From Flavobacterium psychrotolerans (GTDB lineage: Bacteria > Bacteroidota > Bacteroidia > Flavobacteriales > Flavobacteriaceae): a DNA stretch of 64,000 bases. Location: contig NZ_QCZI01000005.1 in NCBI RefSeq assembly GCF_003097635.1, positions 145,449 to 209,448 on the forward strand, given 5' to 3'. The notes beneath the pieces were generated by a model. The model searched no databases and had not been told where the DNA came from. It was given only the letters and a program-made list of their open reading frames with translations. A program made the translations under genes and the position numbers. Of the stretch, positions 37,726-46,718 are shown piece after piece. How positions within the stretch are numbered: position 1 is the stretch's first letter; the number at the start of each line of letters is the position of its first letter.

Positions 37726-39270
37726 CTATGATGCTTCCATTGTTTCTTCATGCGGTAAATCAGAATGCAAGAATATGGGTTCTTGAGCTTTTTTATTTAA
37801 AATAGATTCGTAGGCAATCTCATATTCATTAATAAATTTCTCGATTGTAAAATTATCTACAACTTTCTTTCGAGCATTTATACCCATTTGCTTTCTTAAA
37901 ACCTCGTCTTGCAACAATGTTATAACACTCTCCCCTAGCGCCTTGTAATCTTTAGGTTTGCAAATAAAACCACATTTATCATCTAATGCCTCTGTTACTC
38001 CACCAACATCCGTGGCAACCACGGGAATTCCACAACTCATAGATTCCAAAACAGTATAAGGAAAACCCTCAGAAATTGAAGTTAAAATGGAAACATCCCC
38101 TTCACAAAAAAGTTGATGCGGCTTGTTATGATAACCCGCTAAAGAAAAATTGTTTTCTAACCCAAGTTCCTTTATTAAGTTCAAGCACTCTTTAGTATAT
38201 TCAGGGACGGCAGTATTGTCTCCGTAAACTAAGAATTTTACATTTGGAATGGTATTCTTTACCACTTCGCATGATCGTATCATAGTGATTATATCCTTTA
38301 ATTCAAAAATACGGGCTGCAGCTACGACCGTTGGAACTCCTTCTAAATGCGCTGGTTTTCCCGATGGTGCAAAAAGATCTGGATCAATGCCATTGTAAAT
38401 CACTTCAATTTTGTTTGGGTTGGCTCCATACTTTTTCTCCCATGAAATATTAAATTTATTAACCGACAAAATGAGGTCAGATTTGTAATAAACTAGTTTA
38501 GTGATGCATTCTGAAAACTTTATTAATAAATTTTTCAGGAAAAAGGAATATTCCGAAGAATTGATTGCAATCAACCTTTCCCTTATGAAAACACCATGTT
38601 CCGTAACAATGATTGGCGTCCCGTATTTGTATTTCAAAACTAAGGCTGGAATTACCGGAAATCCCGATAAGGTTAAGTGAGAAATATCAACTTTAGGAAC
38701 ATCAATTGAAATTGGAATTAGAAAACGATAAATCCAGCGCATCCCAACTGTAAAGTCATACAATGTGGCTCCATAATGATTGTCTCGAACAATGACTTTT
38801 GAAACAGTTTTGTAAAACGATTTCCATACTTCAACACTTTTCATTGTCTTTTTATAATCGTGATTTTGAAAAAAGAACCACATGTCAAAAATGGTATCAT
38901 CAATATCTTCAATATCTGCATTATCAGCATATATATTGAATAATAATCTTTCAAAAATGGGTATAAACTCTTCAATAATTGCAGAATTATCGTCCTGCTC
39001 TTTCCTGTTTACCGTGGCGTAATATTTTTTTCCATAACTTAATAATTCTGAGGGTTCCATAGGAGACCATAAAGGAACCTGAATCACATTTTTTACATTT
39101 TCACTTAACTCATACTTCGATTTTTGTTCGAAATCTGCATTAATTGAATACAAAGTGTAATTTACATTTTTAACTTTATTGCATAACATGTGTGCCCATG
39201 TAGAGACACCACCACCATTAAAAGGATAAGTCCCTTCTAAAATTAACATTACGTCGTGTTTTTTTATCAT
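37726..39270 (-). CDS. pelF: PelF-like GT4 glycosyltransferase
   Basis: About 514 residues, start preferred at 39270 (MIKKHDVMLILEGTYPFNGG) because PelF proteins begin with this LLEGTYP(F/Y)xxGGVSxW motif; the frame could start at 39303. TEHGVFIRER (about 240) is the PelF-specific loop. The GT4 donor site appears as VVAAARIFELKDI, then SISEGFPYTVLESMSCGIPVVATDVGG with the E-x7-E motif. PelF is a cytosolic UDP-sugar-dependent transferase (UDP-GlcNAc/GalNAc in known systems). It is the first gene of the operon, so it heads the biosynthesis of a Pel-like cationic polysaccharide. Confidence 0.92.
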   Translation of the reverse strand: MIKKHDVMLILEGTYPFNGGGVSTWAHMLCNKVKNVNYTLYSINADFEQKSKYELSENVKNVIQVPLWSPMEPSELLSYGKKYYATVNRKEQDDNSAIIEEFIPIFERLLFNIYADNADIEDIDDTIFDMWFFFQNHDYKKTMKSVEVWKSFYKTVSKVIVRDNHYGATLYDFTVGMRWIYRFLIPISIDVPKVDISHLTLSGFPVIPALVLKYKYGTPIIVTEHGVFIRERLIAINSSEYSFFLKNLLIKFSECITKLVYYKSDLILSVNKFNISWEKKYGANPNKIEVIYNGIDPDLFAPSGKPAHLEGVPTVVAAARIFELKDIITMIRSCEVVKNTIPNVKFLVYGDNTAVPEYTKECLNLIKELGLENNFSLAGYHNKPHQLFCEGDVSILTSISEGFPYTVLESMSCGIPVVATDVGGVTEALDDKCGFICKPKDYKALGESVITLLQDEVLRKQMGINARKKVVDNFTIEKFINEYEIAYESILNKKAQEPIFLHSDLPHEETMEAS

Positions 39271-39303
39271 CTTAATAAAGTATATAAATTGTTCTAAAAT
39301 CAA

Positions 39304-39657
39304 GCTTTATTATAAAGCCAAATCACAAAATTCTTATTATTACTTATTTAGACTGGTGGTATTTTTAAAGAAACTAAAATGATTTGGTCTTCTTTATTTC
39401 TATCTAAATGAAACTGCCAGTTATAAAGGCATTATTAAATAATACCGCTATTCTAAATGATGTTTCTTTTACAAAGATATTTGTACTGTAGTGAATATAA
39501 AATAAAAACGCTTGAAATCCGTTGTAAACACTCATAACATCGACGAAATACACTATTCGTTTCAGTATAAGAAATTACAAAAAATGCGTTAAAAAAAGGG
39601 GGAGATTTGTCATGAAATGAAGCTGCTCATCAAGTTATAAACTTTTATATAATTGGA
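39304..39657 (-). other. Intergenic region upstream of the Pel-like operon
   Basis: 354 bp between the helicase gene end and the pelF start. It contains a minus-strand -7 match (39472-39479). I see no gene. No c-di-GMP riboswitch or other known RNA was recognised. Confidence 0.45.
39472..39479 (-). promoter_or_regulatory. -7 promoter element for the Pel-like operon
   Basis: On the minus strand the bases read TATCTTTG, an exact TAnnTTTG match. It would give a leader of about 195 nt before the pelF start at 39270. No clear -33 TTG was found. Confidence 0.4.
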
Positions 39658-41184
39658 TTAAAACAATTTTTCCCGAACTTTTTTTCCGATAAGTAATGTT
39701 AATTTCAATTTGTAGTCATCAATTAGCCATTCGCGGTAGTTTTTGCTGCAATGGCTTAAACATTTAGCATAACGTTTCATTCTACATTCAATATCATCGT
39801 GGAGTTCTTTTGCCAATTGCTTTGCAGCATACAATTCTTCAGTATTGTCAACACACATCGAAGCATGTTGTTCCAGTGATTTTTCAATCACAATTTTAGA
39901 TCGAAGATTTTGTGCTATAACAATTTTGTGCTCTTCATCGATGTCAAAGGTAACGTTAGGGGTTTTGCTGAATTTAGCTCGCAATTCCGGTGGCATTTGA
40001 TATTTAAAAAACAATTCTATTTCGGCATCATCTCTCAGGTTTTCCAAGTAAAACTCTGGAGATTTGAAGATATGTTGCCAATCTACCGGCTCACTCCATA
40101 AGCCAAAACGAGCAGCATTATTTCCTAAATCAATTACTGTAAATGTTTTTTTGTTGGGTAATTTTCTAGAACCTCTACCTATCATTTGGTAATATAGGGT
40201 CAATGATTTTGTAGCGCGATTCAGGATAATACTTTCTACAGTAGGCTCATCAAAACCCGTAGTTAAAATCCCTACTGAAGTTAATATTGCATCGGGAGTT
40301 TTCTTAAACCATGCCAAAATTTCTCTTCGGTCTTCGGGATTACTGGTATTGTCTAAATGACGAATTGGATAGCCTGCTTCTCTAAAGGTTTCATAAACAT
40401 ATAAAGATGTATTTATTCCGTTGTTAAAAATCAAGGTTTTTTTGCCTAAAGATTTTTCAGTATACGCATGCAATAACTTTTCCTGCATCACCATATTAGA
40501 ATACAAATCATCTGAAGATTTAACGGTGTAATCGCCATTTATTCCTACTTTTAAAGATGATAGACCCACGTCATAACTGTATGTTATTGCCTTTGCCAAA
40601 AATCCATTGTCAATTAATGATGAAATGGTGTCTCCCACAATTAATTCATCATAATTTTCATTCATGGGCAACTTGATATTCGAACTCAAAGGTGTGGCTG
40701 TTACACCAAGTATAAAGGCATTTTTGAAGGAACTTAATAATTTGCGAAAAGAGTTATAATGGGCTTCATCAATGATGACTAAACCCACATTGTCCAAATG
40801 TAGTTTTTCATCATTAATTCGGTTTTTCAATGTTTCGACCATCGCAACAAAACAGGAATAATCATTTTGGTCAGGAAGTTCTTTTACTTTGCTATTGATG
40901 ATTTTGTTTTTTACATCAAAAGTTTTGAGCATTTTAGAAGTTTGTTTGCAAAGCTCAATTCTATGGGTCAAAACTACCACTTTCTTGTCGTGCTTAGACA
41001 AATATCGTCTTACAATTTCCGAAAAAATGACGGTTTTTCCACCGCCAGTGGGCAATTGATATAATAAATGATAATTAGTATGGGCATTTTCTAAGCGCTC
41101 AAAAATGGCATTAATATCCCCTTTTTGATAACCGTAAAGCTCCTTTTTTTCTTCGATTTCAAGTTCTAAATCTTTATGAAACAT
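39658..41184 (-). CDS. DEAD/DEAH-box helicase (superfamily 2)
   Basis: A 508-residue SF2 helicase related to type III restriction/RecQ-like ATPases. It has the N-terminal YQKGDINAIF (Q-like motif), Walker A LPTGGGKTVIF (about residue 44-54), motif II IIDEAHYNSF, motif III GVTATP, motif V ILTTGFDEP and motif VI YQMIGRGSRKL. A C-terminal helical region of about 120 residues is specific to this subfamily. Nucleic acid substrate and process are unknown. A consensus -7 box (TACTTTTG on the minus strand, 41205-41212) lies 20 bp upstream. Confidence 0.92.
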   Translation of the reverse strand: MFHKDLELEIEEKKELYGYQKGDINAIFERLENAHTNYHLLYQLPTGGGKTVIFSEIVRRYLSKHDKKVVVLTHRIELCKQTSKMLKTFDVKNKIINSKVKELPDQNDYSCFVAMVETLKNRINDEKLHLDNVGLVIIDEAHYNSFRKLLSSFKNAFILGVTATPLSSNIKLPMNENYDELIVGDTISSLIDNGFLAKAITYSYDVGLSSLKVGINGDYTVKSSDDLYSNMVMQEKLLHAYTEKSLGKKTLIFNNGINTSLYVYETFREAGYPIRHLDNTSNPEDRREILAWFKKTPDAILTSVGILTTGFDEPTVESIILNRATKSLTLYYQMIGRGSRKLPNKKTFTVIDLGNNAARFGLWSEPVDWQHIFKSPEFYLENLRDDAEIELFFKYQMPPELRAKFSKTPNVTFDIDEEHKIVIAQNLRSKIVIEKSLEQHASMCVDNTEELYAAKQLAKELHDDIECRMKRYAKCLSHCSKNYREWLIDDYKLKLTLLIGKKVREKLF

Positions 41185-41204
41185 AATGTATTTTTACGAT
41201 TTTG

Positions 41205-41212
41205 CAAAAGTA
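41205..41212 (-). promoter_or_regulatory. -7 promoter element for the helicase gene
   Basis: Minus-strand TACTTTTG, exact match to TAnnTTTG, 20 bp upstream of the start codon. No TTG at -33. Confidence 0.4.
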
Positions 41213-41273
41213 CACCTAAAAAAGAGTTTTCCCATATTAAAAGGCAGGAATTTATATCAAATACAGAAAAAAA

Positions 41274-41789
41274 TTAATATTCGAAGCGTTCAACAATGGC
41301 GTTAAATTCATATTTGTTTACCCAATCTTGAGCAATCGTTTCATTTTTAATGGCTACTACTCTATTTTGAAATTCATTGAGAATACTTTTTTCCATCATA
41401 AAACTAATGGCTTGTTCGAAAGAATTGAGCATGCTTTTAAAAAACAATTCGGATTTAATTGTTTTCTCCGAAGTATAGGTTTGGGCTATTTCAATGTTAT
41501 AAAGCATGACATCCGCAATAATAAAAGAATCTACGCCTAATGTAATAAAATGTTTGAGGAATTTTTGAGATACGGAACGTCTCAATTTTGCTTTCTTGCC
41601 TCTTATGGGGAAATATTCATTCGATATTTTGAGTTTTGCCTCTTGAATTAATTTGTCTTCTTTGGGATTAAAGACAAAATCATAATATACTTTTACATCA
41701 TGAAACTTATCATACAACTCCAAAATTTGTTCTTCAAGTTGTTGTTTGTTAAGTTCGGTAAGGTATTTTTTTAAATCGCGTTTGCTCAT
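41274..41789 (-). CDS. DUF6155 family protein
   Basis: A 171-residue, mostly helical, charged cytoplasmic protein. The start MSKRDLKKYLTELNKQQLEEQILELYDKF and the middle VYYDFVFNPKEDKLIQEAKLKISNEYFPIRG(K)K are typical of the Bacteroidetes DUF6155 family. No catalytic motif is visible and the function is unknown. It is followed after 89 bp by the helicase gene on the same strand, which has its own -7 box. Confidence 0.75.
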   Translation of the reverse strand: MSKRDLKKYLTELNKQQLEEQILELYDKFHDVKVYYDFVFNPKEDKLIQEAKLKISNEYFPIRGKKAKLRRSVSQKFLKHFITLGVDSFIIADVMLYNIEIAQTYTSEKTIKSELFFKSMLNSFEQAISFMMEKSILNEFQNRVVAIKNETIAQDWVNKYEFNAIVERFEY

Positions 41790-41807
41790 AATATACTAAA
41801 ATTATCA

Positions 41808-41840
41808 CAAAAGTAACTTACTTTATCAATCAAAAATCAA
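41808..41840 (-). promoter_or_regulatory. Promoter of the DUF6155 gene
   Basis: Minus-strand -7 box TACTTTTG (41815-41808) with a -33 TTG at 41840-41838, spacing 22 bp. Both elements match the Bacteroidetes consensus. It lies 19 bp upstream of the start codon at 41789. Confidence 0.5.
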
Positions 41841-41895
41841 TCAGAATACTTAATTTCGCCATCACACCTAAGAATATAATTTTAAACCACCCAAA

Positions 41896-42174
41896 ATGAT
41901 TAAATTTTTCAAAATTATTGCTTTATTAGAAGGAATTTCTTTACTAACTTTATTGTTTTTTGCTATGCCAATGAAATACGCCTTTGATCAACCTATTTTT
42001 GTAAAAACTGTAGGAATGGCTCATGGTTTACTTTTTATAGCATATATTTTAATGGCAATTATGTTGAAATTTGAAGAAAATTGGAACATGAAAAAATCAG
42101 CGGTTATATGTTTTGCTTCCGTAATTCCTTTTGGAACTTTTTATATAGAAAAGAAATACCTACGAAATGAATAA
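41896..42174 (+). CDS. DUF3817 small membrane protein
   Basis: A 92-residue protein with three predicted membrane helices. FFKIIALLEGISLLTLLFFAMPMKYAF and VGMAHGLLFIAYILM are the DUF3817 hallmarks, ending with VIPFGTFYIEKKY. Members occur in many bacteria (YdzA type) with no assigned function. It overlaps the mechanosensitive channel gene by 8 bp and is probably translated with it. Confidence 0.88.
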   Translation: MIKFFKIIALLEGISLLTLLFFAMPMKYAFDQPIFVKTVGMAHGLLFIAYILMAIMLKFEENWNMKKSAVICFASVIPFGTFYIEKKYLRNE

Positions 42175-43432
42175 ATTTCTGGAAAAAATATTTGATTGGT
42201 GTTATCCTTTGTTCAAGCATTGGGGTTTACCATACACTTTAGCTTCCTATCTAAGTTTGTTTATCAACATTATAATACTATGTTTTTTAGCCTACGAAAT
42301 TTACATCGTATTTCGATTTGTTTTAGTTCGATTGATGGAAATTATTGCTAAAAAAACCAAAACGAAATTCGATGATTTATTGGTATCTAATAAAACGGCA
42401 AAATATATAGCACACCTAATTCCCTTATTATTCATATACAAGTCAGTTCCAGTAATACTCAACGATTACGTGTATTGGGAATCGGTTTTCGGAAAATTGG
42501 TAGGCATTTATATTGTGATATTGGTTTTATGGATTATCCGAACCATTTTTAATGCGTTCCGGGATTATCTAAAACAAAAACCTGCTTACAGCGATAAACC
42601 AATTGACAGCTACATTCAGGTAATTATGATTATTCTCTGGATGATTGGTATTACAGTTATTATCTCTGAATTATTTGAAATAAAACCAAACACTTTATTC
42701 ACAACTCTGGGAGCAGTCTCAGCCATTATAATTTTAATTTTTAGGGATACAATTTTAGGATTTGTTGCCAGTATTCAGGTTTCCCTTAACGATATGGTTC
42801 GAATTGGTGATTGGATCACTTTTGATAAATTTGGTGCAGATGGAGATGTAATCGAAATTAACCTTGCAACGGTTAAAGTAAGAAATTTCGATAATACAAC
42901 AACGACAATTCCAACCTACAGCATGATTTCTGACTCTTTTAGAAACTGGCGCGGTATGCTAAATTCCGACGGTAGAAGAATCAAAAGACATATTCTTATT
43001 AAGGCCAATAGCATTCGTTTTTTAAACGATAGTGAACTGGAAGCCATGAAAAAAATCCAACTAATCAGCTCCTATATTGTTGCCCGACAAGCGGAAATCA
43101 AGAAATTTAATATAACAAATCAAATTGATAAATCAATCCCAATCAATGGTCGAAACTTGACTAATTTTGGTCTATTTCGAAAATACATCACACAATATCT
43201 TCTAAACTATCCTAGTTTAAATAAAGACATGATTTTGATTTGCAGACAGTTACAGCCAACATCTCAAGGTATTCCTTTAGAAGTATATGCATTTACAAAA
43301 GACAAACGATTTGAAAATTACGAATATATTATGTCCGATATTTTTGATCACGTCTTCGCATCGATTGACTATTTTAATTTAGAAATTTTTGAATTGCCAT
43401 CTGGAATAAAAATACATAATACTGAAAACTAA
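42167..43432 (+). CDS. MscS family mechanosensitive ion channel
   Basis: A 421-residue small-conductance mechanosensitive channel. Four hydrophobic segments lie at about 25-50, 75-95, 100-125 and 145-200, and the last includes the pore helix region TLGAVSAIIILIFRDTILGFVASIQV. The beta domain follows (LNDMVRIGDWITFDKFGADGDVIEINLATVKVRNFDNTTTTIPTY), a strong MscS signature resembling YbdG/MscM. It opens under hypo-osmotic membrane tension. It overlaps the DUF3817 gene by 8 bp. Confidence 0.92.
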   Translation: MNKFLEKIFDWCYPLFKHWGLPYTLASYLSLFINIIILCFLAYEIYIVFRFVLVRLMEIIAKKTKTKFDDLLVSNKTAKYIAHLIPLLFIYKSVPVILNDYVYWESVFGKLVGIYIVILVLWIIRTIFNAFRDYLKQKPAYSDKPIDSYIQVIMIILWMIGITVIISELFEIKPNTLFTTLGAVSAIIILIFRDTILGFVASIQVSLNDMVRIGDWITFDKFGADGDVIEINLATVKVRNFDNTTTTIPTYSMISDSFRNWRGMLNSDGRRIKRHILIKANSIRFLNDSELEAMKKIQLISSYIVARQAEIKKFNITNQIDKSIPINGRNLTNFGLFRKYITQYLLNYPSLNKDMILICRQLQPTSQGIPLEVYAFTKDKRFENYEYIMSDIFDHVFASIDYFNLEIFELPSGIKIHNTEN

Positions 43433-43825
43433 TGCTCCATTTCATCTGTTTTAATAGAGAATTGAGCATCAAAACTATGTCTGCCTTTTATTTAAAAACG
43501 TTAATTTGTTAATTAAATAACTGATATTTTTTGTTCATTTGTTAAAATTATTTTTCTTTATTTTTAGAGCTATCTGTAAAATTCACACGTTAAAATTAAT
43601 AATTAACGACACTTTATTGCTATTAATTGATTATTCCTCAGTATTTAATGGTTATTGTACGTTTTAAAATAATAATTTACTTTAGTACTATTAAACTGCT
43701 CAGTTGTTGAAAATTTTTATTATAATTGTTAAAAATTATTATATGAAATTGCCATGATTCAAAATCACAAATCATAATGAAGATTGGCGATACCATATTC
43801 CTTTAAAAACAAATAGTATTTAAAT
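43433..43825 (+). other. 393-bp intergenic region with promoter and conserved leader
   Basis: No gene seen. It is very AT-rich. It contains a probable promoter (43655-43685) and the second copy of the 81-nt leader element beginning at 43748. No clear terminator for the MscS gene was found. Confidence 0.55.
43655..43685 (+). promoter_or_regulatory. Promoter of the amidoligase operon
   Basis: -33 TTG at 43655-43657 and -7 TACTTTAG at 43678-43685 (one mismatch to TAnnTTTG), 20-bp spacing. It would give a leader of about 135 nt containing the conserved element. Confidence 0.45.
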
Positions 43826-43828
43826 ATG
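43748..43828 (+). promoter_or_regulatory. Conserved 81-nt leader element, copy 2 (amidoligase operon)
   Basis: Aligns gap-free to 5901-5981. P1 is complete here: 43748-43754 pairs with 43785-43791 in seven pairs, including one G-U. P2 is TGATT/AATCA at 43755-43759 and 43763-43767 with a 3-nt loop. A 3-bp P3 could form by 43771-43773 with 43782-43784, in a different register from copy 1. The start-proximal AACAAATAGTAT is identical in both. The alignment runs to the ATG of the esterase gene. Confidence 0.65.
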
Positions 43829-44536
43829 AAAGAAGAACACTTTAAATGGTATTCACCAAACTTAAGTAGAGACATTGATATGCTTGTTTTTGGTCATGCT
43901 GGTTATCCTGTAATTCTTTTTCCAACTTCAATGGGACGTTATTACGAGAACAAAGAAATGGGATTAATAGAATCTGCAAGATGGTTCTTAGAACAAGGTC
44001 TTATTCAAATTTTTTGCCCAGATAGTATTGATAAAGACAGTTTTTACAATAAAAATATTTACCCCGTTCATCGCATTCAAAACCACGTTTGGTATGACAA
44101 AATGATTTGTCATGAAATTGTGGAAAAGGTTAAAAACAATACCAGTTCCGGAAAAGTTGTTGTAGCGGGCTGTAGTTTTGGAGGCTTTCATGCTGCAAAT
44201 TTTGCTTTTCGCCATCCAGGCTATGTGAGTCACCTCTTTTCTTTGAGTGGGATTTTTAACATCAAGAGCTATATGGATGGTTTCCATAACGATGAAGTCT
44301 TTTACAATAGTCCCGAAGATTATCTATATGGACTAAATGACTCTGAATTATGGAATATGGACGTTGTTCTGGGAAGTTCCAATTGGGACATTTGTTTTGA
44401 TGCCAATTTAAAATTCAGCAAAGTACTATGTGATAGAAACATACATCATTGGTTAGACATTCGACAGGATAAAGAACACGATTGGCCGCTTTGGAAAGAA
44501 ATGTTTCCACATTATTTATCAAGAATTAAATTTTAA
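43826..44536 (+). CDS. Esterase-like alpha/beta hydrolase of the amidoligase operon
   Basis: A 236-residue putative esterase (PF00756-like). The nucleophile elbow is VAGCSFGGFHAANF (Ser in GCSFGG, about residue 115), and the catalytic His is probably in the C-terminal KEHDWPLW. No signal peptide, so it is cytoplasmic. It is the first gene of a five-gene operon with an ATP-grasp ligase, GCS2 ligase, amidotransferase and ATP-grasp-like protein. It may cleave or transfer an ester or peptide product. The start is supported by the leader conserved up to this ATG. Confidence 0.85.
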   Translation: MKEEHFKWYSPNLSRDIDMLVFGHAGYPVILFPTSMGRYYENKEMGLIESARWFLEQGLIQIFCPDSIDKDSFYNKNIYPVHRIQNHVWYDKMICHEIVEKVKNNTSSGKVVVAGCSFGGFHAANFAFRHPGYVSHLFSLSGIFNIKSYMDGFHNDEVFYNSPEDYLYGLNDSELWNMDVVLGSSNWDICFDANLKFSKVLCDRNIHHWLDIRQDKEHDWPLWKEMFPHYLSRIKF

Positions 44537-44566
44537 TAAAAAAATATAAACATAAAAAAACTACAA

Positions 44567-45517
44567 ATGAAGAAAATCGGAATATTATACGGAATGGAAG
44601 ATACTTTCCCTCAAGCCTTTATTGATAGAGTAAATTCAAAAAAAGAAAAAGGAATCATTGCCGAGGCGGTTTCTATAGACAAAGTAATCCAAAATAAAGA
44701 TGGTGAATACGCCGTAATTATTGACCGGATTTCTCAGGATGTTCCCTTTTACCGAGCCTATTTGAAGAATGCCGCATTAACAGGTACCAACGTAATTAAC
44801 AATCCATTTTGGTGGAGTGCTGACGATAAATTTTTCAATAATGCATTAGCCAACACATTGGGAGTTCCAATTCCTAACACCGTTATCCTTCCTTCATCAG
44901 AACATCCAAATGACACTACAGGAAAGTCCTTCAGAAACTTAAAATATCCAATGGATTGGGAATCTATTTTTAATTATGTCGGTTTTCCAGCTTATATGAA
45001 GCCTTATGCGGGTGGCGGATGGAAAAACGTTTATCGATTAGAGAATAGAGATGATTTTTGGGAAATTCACAAAGAAACCGGACAACTCGTAATGATGCTG
45101 CAAGAGGAAATTGCTTTTACAGAATATTTTAGAGTATATTGCCTTGGTGGAAAAGCGGTTAAAATTATGCAATATGAACCTAGAAACCAACCGCATTTGC
45201 GTTATGTAATTGATGGACCAGCTATTGATAAAAAATTATCGGCTACAATAAAAGATTATACTATAAAGCTCTGTAAGGGTCTGGGGTATGATTTTAACAC
45301 AGTTGAGTTTGCAGTTAGAGATGGCATTCCTTACGCTATTGATTTTGGAAATCCTGCACCTGATGCAGAATTGTCTTCCGTTGGTGCTGAAAATTTTGAA
45401 TGGGTTGTTGAGGAAGCTGCAAACATGGCAATCACTGCCGCAAAAAAGCAAAAACCGGGAAAAATGAACCTAACTTGGGGAACATTCATTAAAAATGCCG
45501 TTGAAGAAAATAACTAA
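44567..45517 (+). CDS. ATP-grasp carboxylate-amine ligase (RimK/glutathione synthase-like)
   Basis: A 316-residue ATP-grasp enzyme. The central FPAYMKPYAGGGWKNVYRL supplies the ATP-binding Lys and glycine loop, LQEEIAFTEYFRVYCLGG follows, and NTVEFAVRDGIPYAIDFGNPAPD carries the metal-binding acidic residue and Asn. Such enzymes activate a carboxylate as acyl phosphate and join it to an amine. It lies 30 bp after the esterase gene. Substrates are unknown. It is one of three ATP-grasp or ATP-grasp-like proteins within 6 kb. Confidence 0.88.
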   Translation: MKKIGILYGMEDTFPQAFIDRVNSKKEKGIIAEAVSIDKVIQNKDGEYAVIIDRISQDVPFYRAYLKNAALTGTNVINNPFWWSADDKFFNNALANTLGVPIPNTVILPSSEHPNDTTGKSFRNLKYPMDWESIFNYVGFPAYMKPYAGGGWKNVYRLENRDDFWEIHKETGQLVMMLQEEIAFTEYFRVYCLGGKAVKIMQYEPRNQPHLRYVIDGPAIDKKLSATIKDYTIKLCKGLGYDFNTVEFAVRDGIPYAIDFGNPAPDAELSSVGAENFEWVVEEAANMAITAAKKQKPGKMNLTWGTFIKNAVEENN

Positions 45518-45560
45518 AAAGTATAATTTTAATCCTTCTTGTAATCGATAAATTCATTTT

Positions 45561-46667
45561 ATGAGGAAATTGCCTGTTTTTACTCTTGGAGTTGAAGAAG
45601 AATACCAAATTATTGATCCCCAAACAAGGGATTTACGTTCCCATTTGTCCAAAATTGTGGATGGTGCAAAAATAATTCTGAATGAACAGGTAAAAGCCGA
45701 AATGCACCAATCGGTGGTAGAAGTTGGTACAAATATTTGTAAAAACGTTAAAGAGGCGACGGACGAAATTAAATTCTTAAGAAGTAAAATAGTAGAGTTA
45801 GCACAGAAACAAGATCTAATAGTTGGAGGAGCCGGGACACACCCTTTTTCAAAATGGCAAGATCAGCCCATCACTGACGATCCTCGTTATCACAATATTG
45901 TCAATGAATTGCAAGACGCTGCAAGATCTAATTTGATTTTTGGAATGCATTGCCATGTTGGAATAGAAAATCGAGAAATCGGATTACAATTGATGAATCA
46001 AGCCTGCTATTTCTTACCACATATTTTTGCGCTTTCAACTAATTCTCCTTTTTGGGAGGGCAGACAAACGGGGTATAAATCGTTTAGAACCAAAGTTTTT
46101 GACAAATTCCCTAGAACTGGTTTGCCGGAGTATTTTGATTCTGTTTCTTCCTACGATAATTATTTAGAGACTTTAGTAAAAACCAATTGCATTGACAATC
46201 CCAAAAAAATATGGTGGGATTTACGTTTGCATCCGTTTTATGACACTATCGAATTTCGTATTTGCGACATGAGTTTAACGGTAGACGAAACCATGTGTAT
46301 TGTTGCAATTATTCAGGCCATAGTGGCAAAATTGTACAAACTGAGTTTGCACAACATGAGTTTTAATATATACCGATTGGCTCTGATAAAAGAAAATAAA
46401 TTTCGGGCTGCCCGCTATGGAATTGAAGGAAATATGATCGATTTTGGTCTTCAAAAAGAGGTAGAAACAAAGTTGCTAATTATTGAATTACTAGAATTTA
46501 TTGATGATGTAGTGGATGAATTAGGAAGTCGTGAACAAATCAATTATGTGCATACCATCATGAAAGAAGGAACTGGAGCCGACAAACAATTGGCTGTTTT
46601 TGAAAAAACGAATGACTTAGCTAAAGTAGTAGATTTTATTACAGGTGAATTTACCAAAGGGTTGTAA
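45561..46667 (+). CDS. Carboxylate-amine ligase, GCS2 family (YbdK-like)
   Basis: A 368-residue glutamate-cysteine ligase type 2 family enzyme. FTLGVEEEYQIID (Glu-rich metal site, residues 8-20), GGAGTHPFSKWQDQ and LIFGMHCHVGIEN are the family signatures. YbdK-type enzymes have weak gamma-glutamylcysteine ligase activity, but in clusters with ATP-grasp proteins they are thought to make other amides. Length is normal. It is the third gene of the operon, 43 bp after the ATP-grasp gene. Confidence 0.92.
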   Translation: MRKLPVFTLGVEEEYQIIDPQTRDLRSHLSKIVDGAKIILNEQVKAEMHQSVVEVGTNICKNVKEATDEIKFLRSKIVELAQKQDLIVGGAGTHPFSKWQDQPITDDPRYHNIVNELQDAARSNLIFGMHCHVGIENREIGLQLMNQACYFLPHIFALSTNSPFWEGRQTGYKSFRTKVFDKFPRTGLPEYFDSVSSYDNYLETLVKTNCIDNPKKIWWDLRLHPFYDTIEFRICDMSLTVDETMCIVAIIQAIVAKLYKLSLHNMSFNIYRLALIKENKFRAARYGIEGNMIDFGLQKEVETKLLIIELLEFIDDVVDELGSREQINYVHTIMKEGTGADKQLAVFEKTNDLAKVVDFITGEFTKGL

Positions 46668-46718
46668 TTTTATAATTTTATATTTGCAATAAATTTACAA
46701 TACCACAAACCCGATATA

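Noticed and set aside
39304..39657. Possible c-di-GMP riboswitch before the Pel-like operon
   Set aside because: Sequence does not show the conserved GEMM-I or GEMM-II core; only a -7 box could be supported.
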